Shown: positions 1 through 6,850, counted from the stretch's first letter. The stretch: 7,558 nt of DNA from an uncultured Alphaproteobacteria bacterium (GCA_903860855.1 CAIOSF010000275.1:1-7558), one strand, 5' to 3'. Numbers and translations are program-made. Notes: a model not told the origin generated them from the letters alone.

Positions 1-500
1 CCACCTATTGCTTCACTGCCAGAAGTATCGTCGCATTGCCTCATTAACAAATCATCGATCTTTGCCGGCCTTATATAAGCTGCATCTTGCGTCCCTTTGG
101 CAATTATACTCAGATCTATGGTGCTACCCCTAGAATGGCCAGAATAGTTTGCTAAATAACCTCGCTCAAAAAGGTTAGCTTTGTTTTCATTGGGATAAAA
201 ATATTGCTTAGCATCCTGATCATCAAGAGCTCTTGCCCACTTGGCGAAGTATCTTACGGCTGTGATTGGTCTATAGGAATCATAAATAATAAGACGATGA
301 CCATCGGCAAGTAGGTCATTCTGAACCTTAACCAAGTATTCAGCTGCAGACTTTGTCATATAGGCTCTATTTGGCCAAGCGTTCTGATAACCATCCACCG
401 CTCGCCCCATGAAGTTCGCAGAACTAGCATAGCGTATATCAACACTGATACCAAAATCTCCATCTTCTATATAGGTGAACTGATCAGCGATTGTTTGCAT
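1..500 (-). CDS. ddpX: D-alanyl-D-alanine dipeptidase, VanX/DdpX family (3' end cut by window edge)
   Basis: Zinc metallopeptidase of family M15D that hydrolyses D-Ala-D-Ala, releasing D-alanine from cell-wall precursors or turnover products. The frame is open to the left edge and gives 166 residues. Visible hallmarks are VDIRYAS at 20-26, YDSYRP at 73-78 (Arg77 matches the transition-state arginine of VanX) and SGHSRGSTIDL at 120-130, which supplies zinc ligands His122 and Asp129. The third ligand and catalytic Glu (ExWH motif) would lie beyond the edge. I chose the ATG at 500 because it places DIRY near residue 21, as in cytoplasmic DdpX. In-frame ATGs at 548 and 620 would add 16 or 40 residues; neither extension looks like a clean signal peptide and none of the three has a good ribosome binding site. 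It follows ftsY on the same strand, so co-transcription is likely. The family call is firm; the start is not. Confidence 0.9.
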   Translation of the reverse strand, partial: MQTIADQFTYIEDGDFGISVDIRYASSANFMGRAVDGYQNAWPNRAYMTKSAAEYLVKVQNDLLADGHRLIIYDSYRPITAVRYFAKWARALDDQDAKQYFYPNENKANLFERGYLANYSGHSRGSTIDLSIIAKGTQDAAYIRPAKIDDLLMRQCDDTSGSEAIG

Positions 501-652
501 AGCCGTTATATATCTCGCACATAAAATTGACTTTACACAAGGCGCCATCCCCCAGCGACAAGTAAGATAGTACCAGCTAAAGGTGGGGATGGCACTGGTG
601 CATAAAAACCCCTTCAACATACACCATAAGGCAATAAAAGCACAATGAGATT

Positions 653-1639
653 TTATGATCCAACCAATCCCTGGGCAAAAGCATCAGGATCAAGAGCATC
701 TAAATCATCAACATCTTCTCCCACACCGACGGCTCTGATTGGTATATTGTATTTTTGTGCCATACCAACAATAAAACCACCTTTAGCACTACTATCGAGC
801 TTTGTAATAATGATACCATTCAATCCAATAGCCTGATGAAATGTCTCGATTTGCTGATAGGCATTTTGCCCTGTGGTTCCATCTATAACCAAAATAATAT
901 CATGAGGAGCATCTGGTAGGACACCATGCACAACTCTTTTTATCTTTTTTAGCTCATCCATAAGGTTAACTTTATTATGCAACCTCCCAGCCGTATCCAA
1001 AATTAACAAATCAATCTTCTCATTCACCGCCCTCTGAACCGCGTTATAAGCCACACTAGCTGCATCAGCCCCATCTTGACCACGCACAAATCCACAACCA
1101 CTTCTTTCAACCCATACCTGCAATTGCTCTACTGCAGCGGCACGAAACGTATCACAGGCAGCTAGCATAACACCATAACCAAGTTTATTCATGCGGTATG
1201 CGATCTTACCACTGGTGGTTGTTTTTCCATTACCATTAACCCCGCACATCATCAAAACACGAGGAACTTGCGTATCAGCGTGAACTTCCCCAGGAGCAGT
1301 GAGCCGATCACTATTAGCACTAGTAGATGATATGAACAGTGGCCATCCAATGTCACTAAAAAGCGGTTTAGCCATTGGTCTGATGGCATTCGCTACATAG
1401 CTAGATAAAAAATCTCTAGCATCCTGCTCAGACATAGACTTGTTGAACTTACGGCGCTCAAGCTCTTGGATTATATTGTCTGTAGCATTAGTGCCAAGAT
1501 CAGAGCTGATTAGCAAATCCTCAAATTCAGCTATGTCTGCTTCACTCAGTTTGGCATGGGTGAAAATTTTACTAATACCAACAGATATGGCAGCTGATGT
1601 TTTGCCTAGGCTAAGCTTAAGTTTATTGAACCAAGTCAT
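653..1639 (-). CDS. ftsY: Signal recognition particle receptor FtsY
   Basis: SRP-family GTPase that docks ribosome-nascent chain-SRP complexes at the inner membrane by forming a GTP-dependent heterodimer with Ffh. With the ATG at 1639 the protein has 328 residues. A helical N domain (about 1-95) precedes the G domain: P-loop GVNGNGKTTT at 133-142, DTFRAAA at 163-169, DTAGR at 215-219, TKLD at 279-282, and the closing GVGE motif near 306. The long acidic A domain of E. coli FtsY is absent, as in many alphaproteobacteria; an N-terminal MTWFNKLKLSLGK amphipathic helix probably binds membrane. An upstream in-frame TTG at 1657 would add six residues, but AGGA nine bases before the ATG supports the shorter form. 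It diverges from the NlpC-type gene and lies upstream of the dipeptidase. Confidence 0.97.
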   Translation of the reverse strand: MTWFNKLKLSLGKTSAAISVGISKIFTHAKLSEADIAEFEDLLISSDLGTNATDNIIQELERRKFNKSMSEQDARDFLSSYVANAIRPMAKPLFSDIGWPLFISSTSANSDRLTAPGEVHADTQVPRVLMMCGVNGNGKTTTSGKIAYRMNKLGYGVMLAACDTFRAAAVEQLQVWVERSGCGFVRGQDGADAASVAYNAVQRAVNEKIDLLILDTAGRLHNKVNLMDELKKIKRVVHGVLPDAPHDIILVIDGTTGQNAYQQIETFHQAIGLNGIIITKLDSSAKGGFIVGMAQKYNIPIRAVGVGEDVDDLDALDPDAFAQGLVGS

Positions 1640-1648
1640 TTTTCCAAT

Positions 1649-1652
1649 TCCT
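1649..1652 (-). promoter_or_regulatory. Ribosome binding site deciding the ftsY start
   Basis: AGGA on the minus strand, nine bases before the ATG at 1639. It lies inside the extension that a TTG start at 1657 would create, so it favours the ATG. Confidence 0.6.
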
Positions 1653-1856
1653 GACAATTTTTAGTTTGTGCATCACAGTTATAAGACAATTGGCCAATCT
1701 TCAAAGAAATCCATTATTGCAGGTTTATAATTTCCCAACCATATAAAGTAAAGGCCCAAATTGGTAATACAAATAGTATATCTAGATAATGGATGTGAAA
1801 ACTTCGAACAAGATCAGCCGATTGAAGGAAGACAAGCAAAACAGCAGTATTTAAAA

Positions 1857-2336
1857 ATGAGAACTGCTGCATCCATTGTTGACTCGGCAAGGAGCTGGCT
1901 GGGGACCCCATTCCACCCCCAGGGAAGAAAAAAAGGTGTGGGCTGCGATTGCCTTGGATTAATAATTGAGATTGGCCATGAGCCAGCAGTAAATGGTTTA
2001 ATCAAACATGATATCAAGATACATGACAGATGTGATTATCATTATCTAGATGATAGTTATGTAATAAAACAAGCCTTTGACAAACACTTGACCATAGCAG
2101 GCCCTGACAATTCACTTCACATAGGAGACATAATTTTATTGCAATTAACTAAAACTATTCATCACCTTGCTGTTGTGGTTGATGTAGAAAGAATGACTAA
2201 CTCACGACCACGTGATCGTCATAGCATAATACATGCCTGCTCAAGCAGAGGGATTATCTGTGAAACAACTATGCCACAAACATGGTACAAAAAGATTATA
2301 GGTAGTTGGAGATTTGAATATAACACAAAGGACTAA
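1857..2336 (+). CDS. NlpC/P60 cell-wall peptidase of the gene-transfer-agent (phage-derived) type
   Basis: Cysteine peptidase predicted to cut peptidoglycan peptides; it resembles the GTA/phage tail-associated NlpC family (the gp14 position of the Rhodobacter capsulatus GTA cluster). From the ATG at 1857 it has 159 residues. The N-terminus has the family pattern ARSWLGTPF followed by GVGCDCLGL (27-35), with Cys32 the likely nucleophile. HHLAVVVD (102-109, His103) and IIHACSS (124-130, His126) fit the remaining catalytic positions. The frame stays open upstream to a TTG at 1761, adding 32 residues, but the family normally begins just before the ARxWxGTP segment. Neither start has a convincing ribosome binding site. 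No signal peptide is visible. No other GTA gene (gp13-, gp15-like) lies beside it: ftsY is divergent on the left and fzlA convergent on the right. It may be a relic retained for cell-wall remodelling; that role is inference. Confidence 0.85.
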   Translation: MRTAASIVDSARSWLGTPFHPQGRKKGVGCDCLGLIIEIGHEPAVNGLIKHDIKIHDRCDYHYLDDSYVIKQAFDKHLTIAGPDNSLHIGDIILLQLTKTIHHLAVVVDVERMTNSRPRDRHSIIHACSSRGIICETTMPQTWYKKIIGSWRFEYNTKD

Positions 2337-2413
2337 TGGATTATTATAGACTAATTTACTATACATTTCAATTTTGATGCTCATATCCATTATAAATACT
2401 GATAATATTATAT

Positions 2414-3124
2414 TTAAAAATCGGGATTTTTATAATGACTAGGAGCTATAACCCCAGGCACATCATCATCCAATATATGTTTCATACTAGGTCGAGATTT
2501 CATCAAAGCATACCACTCTCTCACTCTTTGGTTATATTCCCATGGTATATCACCCAAGTGATCAAGTAGCGATATCTGAGCTGCAGCCGCACAGTCAGCC
2601 AAGCTAATGCTGTCTCCATGCAGATAACTATTATATTCTAGTAAATAACTAATATAATCCAAATGGCAAAGAATATTCTTCTTAGCAGCCCTGATCACAG
2701 TAGAATTAGTCGATCCTACTTTTGTAATGACCTTAATGACTTTCTCTTGCAGCAAATGTTTTGTGACTTCTTGGTACATCTTACCATTAAACCAATCAAC
2801 CAAAGAACGTATCTCCGCCCTATTCTCCAAAGAACCGGCAAGGAGTTTATGATCTGGTATTAATTCTTCCAAGTATTCTATACAAGAATATAGGCCCTTA
2901 ATGATAGTGTCGTTCTTAATGATCATAACTGGCAATTGACCAGATGGATTGATTATCAAGAAAGTCTCATTCCATTCCCAGAATTTTTCTGAAATCAAGC
3001 TAAAATCGGCATCAGCTCCCTTCTCTCTTACTATGATTCGCAACATACGGGAAAATGGGCACATAGGGTGGTGATAAAGCTTAGCTGGCTTTGCCACATC
3101 TAACTTATCATCCACATAGGGCAT
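2414..3124 (-). CDS. fzlA: FzlA-like glutathione S-transferase-family cell-division protein
   Basis: GST-fold protein matching FzlA, the alphaproteobacterial FtsZ-binding factor that curves FtsZ filaments and links them to septal wall synthesis. With the ATG at 3124 it has 236 residues. An N-terminal thioredoxin-like domain carries KLYHHPMCPFSR (15-26), the cis-Pro segment NPSGQLPVMI (59-68) and an EYLEE helix (83-87). An all-helical C-terminal domain includes the GDSISLADCAAAAQ N-capping segment (170-183). The tail VPGVIAPSHYKNPDF (222-236) resembles the conserved FzlA C-terminus, which separates it from ordinary GSTs. The frame is open to a TTG at 3226 (34 more residues), but the ATG has GAGG just upstream, though only two bases away, and puts the thioredoxin fold near the N-terminus as expected. 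FzlA is recognised from memory of the tail; a related alphaproteobacterial GST is the alternative. Confidence 0.82.
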   Translation of the reverse strand: MPYVDDKLDVAKPAKLYHHPMCPFSRMLRIIVREKGADADFSLISEKFWEWNETFLIINPSGQLPVMIIKNDTIIKGLYSCIEYLEELIPDHKLLAGSLENRAEIRSLVDWFNGKMYQEVTKHLLQEKVIKVITKVGSTNSTVIRAAKKNILCHLDYISYLLEYNSYLHGDSISLADCAAAAQISLLDHLGDIPWEYNQRVREWYALMKSRPSMKHILDDDVPGVIAPSHYKNPDF

Positions 3125-3523
3125 TGCCTCAACAGAGCGTCGCAAAGTATAACCAAAAAATACAGTTTTTTTACATAATATAGTAGATTCAGTTGATGTT
3201 AGTACTGGGAACAATGACGTACCCAAGATTAACCAAATCTACTGAACAGTCTTATACGACGTGTAGAAGATCATATCAAGAGGAAATAATACTCACTTGC
3301 AGTGCCATGACCAAAAAACAAAATACTCAACGGGGGAAGGTATTGTAATGCCAGTTTTCCACATGAAATGGACGCAAGCCAAATGCAATAGATAAGCTGG
3401 AAGCGAAGTCAAACCGGCAGTAGCTAAAAGCGGGAACTGGTATAATATTACAGCAATTCAAGCGGTAGAATGTACTTAGAGAGAATCAAGTATTTCTAAG
3501 AAGAGATGGGTAAAGAGTGTTAG
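3125..3523. other. Intergenic region between fzlA and tRNA-Lys with repeat copy A
   Basis: About 400 bases without a convincing gene. The fzlA frame stays open to 3226 but resembles nothing known there. The section 3349-3453 holds copy A of the dispersed repeat. A 6-base stem (CTTAGA 3475-3480 with TCTAAG 3495-3500) follows the tRNA on its transcribed side but has no T run. Confidence 0.6.
3349..3453 (+). repeat. Dispersed intergenic repeat, copy A (modules 1 and 2 fused)
   Basis: Module 1 is a hairpin: left arm TGCCAGTTT (3349-3357) pairs with AAACCGGCA (3411-3419) with one mismatch. A small inner stem TCCA/TGGA (3358-3361, 3369-3372) lies inside, and the box GCAATAGA...GAAGTCAAAC (3385-3414) runs into the right arm. 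Module 2 follows directly: TAGCTAAAAGCGGGAACTGG (3421-3440), then TATAA and TATTACAG (3446-3453). Both modules recur near 5099-5261 and 6657-6876. Confidence 0.7.
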
Positions 3524-3599
3524 TGGTGATCCCGACGCGATTCGAACGCGTGACCTACTGATTAAAAGTCAGTTGCTCTACCGGCTGAGCTACAGGATC
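3524..3599 (-). tRNA. trnK: tRNA-Lys (anticodon UUU)
   Basis: Seventy-six bases on the minus strand fold as a complete cloverleaf. The acceptor arm is GATCCTG paired with CGGGATC (one T-G wobble). The D arm contains AGCTCAGCCGGTAGAGCA. The anticodon arm ACTGACTTTTAATCAGT gives anticodon TTT. The T arm is CGCGTTCGAATCGCG. The discriminator base is A and CCA is encoded in the DNA (3524-3526). It reads AAA and AAG lysine codons. It stands alone, with a probable promoter of its own immediately upstream. Confidence 0.97.
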
Positions 3600-3612
3600 T
3601 TTGCCCTACAAT

Positions 3613-3640
3613 TTTATAGCAGAATAAACGAGACAAGCAA
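3613..3640 (-). promoter_or_regulatory. Probable sigma-70-type promoter of tRNA-Lys
   Basis: On the minus strand TTGCTT (3635-3640) and TATAAA (3613-3618) are 16 bases apart, resembling -35 and -10 boxes. Transcription would begin a few bases before the mature tRNA 5' end at 3599. Inferred from pattern and position only. Confidence 0.5.
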
Positions 3641-3710
3641 GGAATTTGTATAGCATAGTCAACAAATGCATTGCCTGGCTCTATGGCGTTTGCTCTAACC
3701 ATTATTATCT

Positions 3711-5021
3711 CTAGTCAAATTTTATCTCATGCCTTAGCTTAAGAACCCCTATTATATTTATAATCATCAATAAACCACCAGATACACTCATCATCAGTAT
3801 GACCTTGCTCTGGTCAAAATAAGAGAAAAATGCGAAAGCAAAGACAGCATAGACTAGATAAAATTTTTGACCATGAGTCCTATGCAAAAACTTGGCGCAT
3901 TTTTGTCCCACAACCAAATAACCAACAATAGTTGTAAAGCCAGCTATAAAAAATATAAGGGCTATATATATGTTTACGTATGGCACATAATCTCTAAGAG
4001 CCGCAACTATATAGTGAGATGGCTGCATAGTTTGAGTCCAGACACCAGTCACCAAAACAACCATGACGCTTATCGTGCAGATGATTGTATCTGCGAAGAG
4101 GGCGAATATTGCCATTCTCGCCTGTTTCTCCGGATGTTTGGTTTTTGTTTCGCTTTGAACGGTTGCATCGTATCCTATACCTATATCACCTGAATATACA
4201 GCTCTAGAAACTCCATAGTGGGCTGCCATTAAAATTGTGCTACCGACAAAGCCACCTACAGCAGCATGTCCAGTAAATGCCGAAACAAATACGTCTTTCA
4301 TGATACCTGATAGGATAAGGAAGTTGTCGAAAATAACCCATATTCCAATTAAAACGTAGGAAATCATAAATGGAGGCATCATGGCAACGCAGATATTACC
4401 AAGACCACTAACTCCACCTATGGTACAGAGCAAAACAAGAGCTAAAAGACATACTATCACTGTAGCTCTATCTAGGTTCATAAGCTCTACTGCCGTATCA
4501 GTTAAGATTAGAAATTGCGATACCTCAACTCCGTATATGCACAACAACAAACACACGGTGATGGGAGCAATCTTGGCTAGACAATTTCCCGAAAATGCCG
4601 CTCTTAAATAGTACATTGGCCCGCCATCATAACCGTTTCCAGCTTTTTCACGGTATTTAATACCAAGGTATATCTCAGAGTATTTCATCAGCATTCCTAT
4701 AAATGATGCCAACCACATCCAGAGTAAACTTCCAGGTCCGCCTATCGTTACAGTTGCCATAACCGATACCAAGTTGCCCAGGCCCACCATTCCACCAACT
4801 GAGGCAAAATACAGCTTAATCGGATGAACACCTTGAGTCTCACTACTGGCACATCGTAACAACTCACCAATATGATGCCTAGCCTTAAAAAGCACCCTAA
4901 CTTGGTAAAAACGCGATTTTACACTAAAATATACACCAGCACCTATAATTAGTACCAATGCCATGTAGCCCCATATAATGTCGTCTAAATACGCCAGGAC
5001 TCCAAAAAAAACGTCTATCAT
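3711..5021 (-). CDS. Sodium:alanine symporter, AGCS family
   Basis: Inner-membrane transporter that imports alanine or glycine with Na+ (alanine or glycine:cation symporter family, LeuT-like fold). Its 436 residues are slightly fewer than usual for the family and almost entirely hydrophobic helices. Signatures: GGMVGLGN (76-83), TIGGPGSLLWMWLASFIGM (92-110) and the following KYSEIYLGIKYREK, then YDGGPMYYL (131-139), which together form the diagnostic AGCS loop and helix. Later helices include AAHYGVSRAVYSGDIGIGYDA, matching the family's conserved GxxRAxFSNExGxG region, and FTTIVGYLVVGQKC near the C-terminus. The ATG at 5021 is preceded by GGGAGAG at a nine-base spacing, the best ribosome binding site in the window. 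It is monocistronic, with the tRNA downstream on the same strand. Uptake of alanine would suit an amino-acid-scavenging bacterium. Exact substrate cannot be read from sequence. Confidence 0.93.
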   Translation of the reverse strand: MIDVFFGVLAYLDDIIWGYMALVLIIGAGVYFSVKSRFYQVRVLFKARHHIGELLRCASSETQGVHPIKLYFASVGGMVGLGNLVSVMATVTIGGPGSLLWMWLASFIGMLMKYSEIYLGIKYREKAGNGYDGGPMYYLRAAFSGNCLAKIAPITVCLLLCIYGVEVSQFLILTDTAVELMNLDRATVIVCLLALVLLCTIGGVSGLGNICVAMMPPFMISYVLIGIWVIFDNFLILSGIMKDVFVSAFTGHAAVGGFVGSTILMAAHYGVSRAVYSGDIGIGYDATVQSETKTKHPEKQARMAIFALFADTIICTISVMVVLVTGVWTQTMQPSHYIVAALRDYVPYVNIYIALIFFIAGFTTIVGYLVVGQKCAKFLHRTHGQKFYLVYAVFAFAFFSYFDQSKVILMMSVSGGLLMIINIIGVLKLRHEIKFD

Positions 5022-5030
5022 TATATAATT

Positions 5031-5037
5031 CTCTCCC
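5031..5037 (-). promoter_or_regulatory. Ribosome binding site of the AGCS symporter
   Basis: GGGAGAG on the minus strand, nine bases before the ATG at 5021; a strong Shine-Dalgarno match that fixes this start. Confidence 0.7.
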
Positions 5038-5098
5038 TATGAAACTCTTTGTTCTCATGATAAATAACTAGTGTGAAAAACAACACCACTTCCCAACC

Positions 5099-5261
5099 GC
5101 AATAGAATAGATAGGCCAAGGCTAAGTCAAATTAACTGGTTTGGCCTGTTGAGCGCTCAGCCTGCTTAACTCCAATAAGCAACACAATGAGCCGACATAT
5201 CAAGCCAACCAGCCTGCGACATAATAGTTAATAGCGGGAATTGGTATAAGATGTATTACAG
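5099..5261 (+). repeat. Dispersed intergenic repeat, copy B (modules split by a hairpin)
   Basis: Module 1 box GCAATAGA (5099-5106) and TAAGTCAAAT (5123-5132). Module 2 is at 5222-5261: TAGTTAATAGCGGGAATTGG, TATAA, then TATTACAG (5254-5261), differing from copy A by a few substitutions and a four-base GATG insertion. Between them lies a separate structure: CTGGTTTGGC (5136-5145) pairs with GCCAACCAG (5204-5212) with one bulged T. It encloses the perfect palindrome TGAGCGCTCA (5150-5159). Confidence 0.65.
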
Positions 5262-5525
5262 TGCCAATATAACGTATCATACTCTCCGCAGTGAGTTACT
5301 GATTTTGCTATAGCGCCATAGTGTAATAGAAAAAATTTAGAGAGTACCATCATGCGCCGCAGCGCTTATTGAGTATAGCAAGAGGTTTTACTAAAAGACG
5401 GTACATGGGAGGATTAAATAGCCTATATCATCCGGCGATTATAGATGACTTTCCCTATCAGTCAATGAATGCTACAGTGCCATCAACGAAAAAATTAATT
5501 AAATTTATTTATAGTTGCTAATATT

Positions 5526-6620
5526 ATGAAATGTTCATTAATAGCCATAGTTGGTAAACCAAACTCAGGTAAATCAACTTTACTGAACCAAATTATGGGA
5601 CAAAAAATCTCAATAGTAACGCCAAAAGTGCAAACAACTAGGGTTAACGTCAGAGGAGTATATAATGAAAACGATTGTCAGCTGATATTTACCGATACCC
5701 CAGGTCTTTTTAACCCTAGAGATGGCCATAAACTAGAAGAATTTATCGTTAATAATGCCTTGAAGGCTGTAAAAAAAGTTGATGATGTCATTCTACTAAT
5801 TGATGGCACAGATCAACCAGATCTTGAAAAGTACCGTGAAATACTGCTGAAGCTAACCGAGGCCAGGTCCAATACAAAAAAAAGCAAAAAAAAATACAGC
5901 AAAAGACAAAACGAAGATAATTATAGTAAGAATGAAGAACTGAGTGATGCTCATCCAAGCAATAACTTATATGAGATGCCTCTGAACGACGAGGTTGATG
6001 ATAAGCAAATGCGGTCAACTAAGGTAGCTGATCCGAAATGCAATGATGCCCCTGACTTGAATGGAGAATCGCATGGGGAGGATGAGCATGGAACAACTTA
6101 TCCATCTAAATTCATCATCGTGATTAATAAAACAGACTTATCATTTGATGTAGCCCCATGGCGCGATCTCGCCACAAGTCTTGATCTTCCATATATCACG
6201 ATCTCAGCAACAAAAGGAACAGGAGTAAGGGAATTGCTCCACCTTCTCCAAACAAAAGCCAAGGACGGTCCATGGCTTTTCTCAGAAGACGAATACACAA
6301 GCATCACAGAAAGAGAACTGGCAGAAGAGATAACGAGAGAAGAGCTTTATATGCAGCTGAGAGATGAATTGCCATATTCTCTCAAAGTTGATACAGATGA
6401 TTGGCAAGAGTTGGGAGAAGGTGAGGTGAAAATATACCAATCCATAGTAGTGCTTAAGGATTCACAAAAGAATATAGTGATAGGGGAACAAGGTAGCATG
6501 ATCAAAAAAGTTGGAATCGGGGCAAGAAGACAATTAGAAGAGCTATTAGACCGTAAGGTTCACTTGTTTCTCCATGTTAAGGTGAGAGACGATTGGATTG
6601 ACAAGCTTAAGTTAAGCTAG
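5526..6620 (+). CDS. era: GTPase Era with a large internal insertion
   Basis: Ras-like GTPase that binds the 3' end of 16S rRNA and acts in 30S subunit maturation. Domain order is normal: P-loop GKPNSGKS (10-17), switch region PKVQTTRVNVRG (33-44), DTPG (57-60), NKTD (201-204), SATKG (227-231), then a C-terminal KH domain with VIGEQGSMIKKVGIGARRQL (318-337, GxxG at 320-323). At 364 residues it is longer than the usual roughly 300. The excess is a charged, low-complexity segment at about 118-195, between the helix after DTPG and the strand leading to NKTD. All G motifs survive, so the protein should be functional. The C-terminus stops shortly after KVRDDWID, slightly early. ATG at 5526 gives the family's usual N-terminus; no Shine-Dalgarno sequence precedes it. 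It is not next to rnc or lepB as in many relatives. Confidence 0.95.
   Translation: MKCSLIAIVGKPNSGKSTLLNQIMGQKISIVTPKVQTTRVNVRGVYNENDCQLIFTDTPGLFNPRDGHKLEEFIVNNALKAVKKVDDVILLIDGTDQPDLEKYREILLKLTEARSNTKKSKKKYSKRQNEDNYSKNEELSDAHPSNNLYEMPLNDEVDDKQMRSTKVADPKCNDAPDLNGESHGEDEHGTTYPSKFIIVINKTDLSFDVAPWRDLATSLDLPYITISATKGTGVRELLHLLQTKAKDGPWLFSEDEYTSITERELAEEITREELYMQLRDELPYSLKVDTDDWQELGEGEVKIYQSIVVLKDSQKNIVIGEQGSMIKKVGIGARRQLEELLDRKVHLFLHVKVRDDWIDKLKLS
5877..6110 (+). other. Insertion within era encoding a charged low-complexity segment
   Basis: Codes for residues 118-195 of Era, rich in Lys, Asp, Glu, Asn and Ser, with no equivalent in standard Era. It begins with two A runs (A8 at 5876-5883 and A9 at 5886-5894) encoding a lysine cluster, and contains a separated 10-base inverted repeat (5947-5956 with 6080-6089). 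Boundaries are approximate because they come from remembered family structure. Confidence 0.7.
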
Positions 6621-6656
6621 GGCCCATTATCAATTGAACCGGCAAAACCGCCGCAG

Positions 6657-6760
6657 CATCCTGAACTTGTTTTAGGATCTCATAAGTATTATAAACTTTT
6701 AGATCCTTAGACCCCGAGATGCAATAGACAAACAAAGTGAAGTCAAACAAGTTCAGGATG
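6657..6760 (+). repeat. Palindromic element, copy C module 1 with perfect 16-base inverted repeat
   Basis: CATCCTGAACTTGTTT (6657-6672) is the exact reverse complement of AAACAAGTTCAGGATG (6745-6760). Inside is a second stem, AGGATCT (6674-6680) with AGATCCT (6701-6707). The module 1 box GCAATAGA...GAAGTCAAAC (6721-6748) sits between the inner stem and the right arm, the same order as in copy A. It starts 37 bases after the era stop, so it may also mark the mRNA 3' end, although no T run follows. Confidence 0.8.
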
Positions 6761-6850
6761 ACCAATAGACTCTATAGATTTTTAAATTAAAGTATATATA
6801 TTTGATTTTTCATCATATATTTTTGTGATTTTAATTGATGACAGGCCCTA

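Larger units (their letters stand above)
5022..5525. other. Divergent intergenic region between the AGCS symporter and era with repeat copy B
   Basis: About 500 bases with no plausible gene; the few ATG-started frames end within several codons. It holds the AGCS ribosome binding site, repeat copy B (5099-5261) and a very AT-rich stretch (about 5488-5525) before era that probably contains the era promoter, though no clear -35/-10 pair stands out. TTAGAGAG at 5336-5343 also occurs in the copy A spacer at 3476-3483. Confidence 0.6.

Noticed and set aside
1440..1664. Plus-strand frame opposite ftsY
   Set aside because: It is the shadow of a well-identified gene and has no recognisable protein features.
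1761..1856. N-terminal extension of the NlpC-type peptidase from a TTG start
   Set aside because: The 32 extra residues have no family counterpart and the known family starts close to the ATG at 1857.
2414..2430. Possible terminator hairpin at the fzlA stop (AAAAATC/GATTTTT)
   Set aside because: The stem is nearly all A-T, the loop is only two bases, it overlaps the last codons, and no T run follows on the transcribed strand.
3436..3447. TGGTATAATA in repeat copy A as an extended -10 promoter
   Set aside because: No plus-strand gene follows within reach, no -35 partner is present, and the equivalent positions in copies B and C lose the TATAAT match.
3475..3500. Six-base stem after tRNA-Lys as a terminator
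   Set aside because: Loop of 14 bases, weak stem and no T tract on the tRNA strand.
3867..4193. Plus-strand frame of 108 residues opposite the AGCS symporter
   Set aside because: Lies wholly within the transporter on the other strand; composition is that of an antisense shadow.
5788..6307. Minus-strand frames opposite era
   Set aside because: Low-complexity shadows of Era and its insertion, with no start signals or family resemblance.
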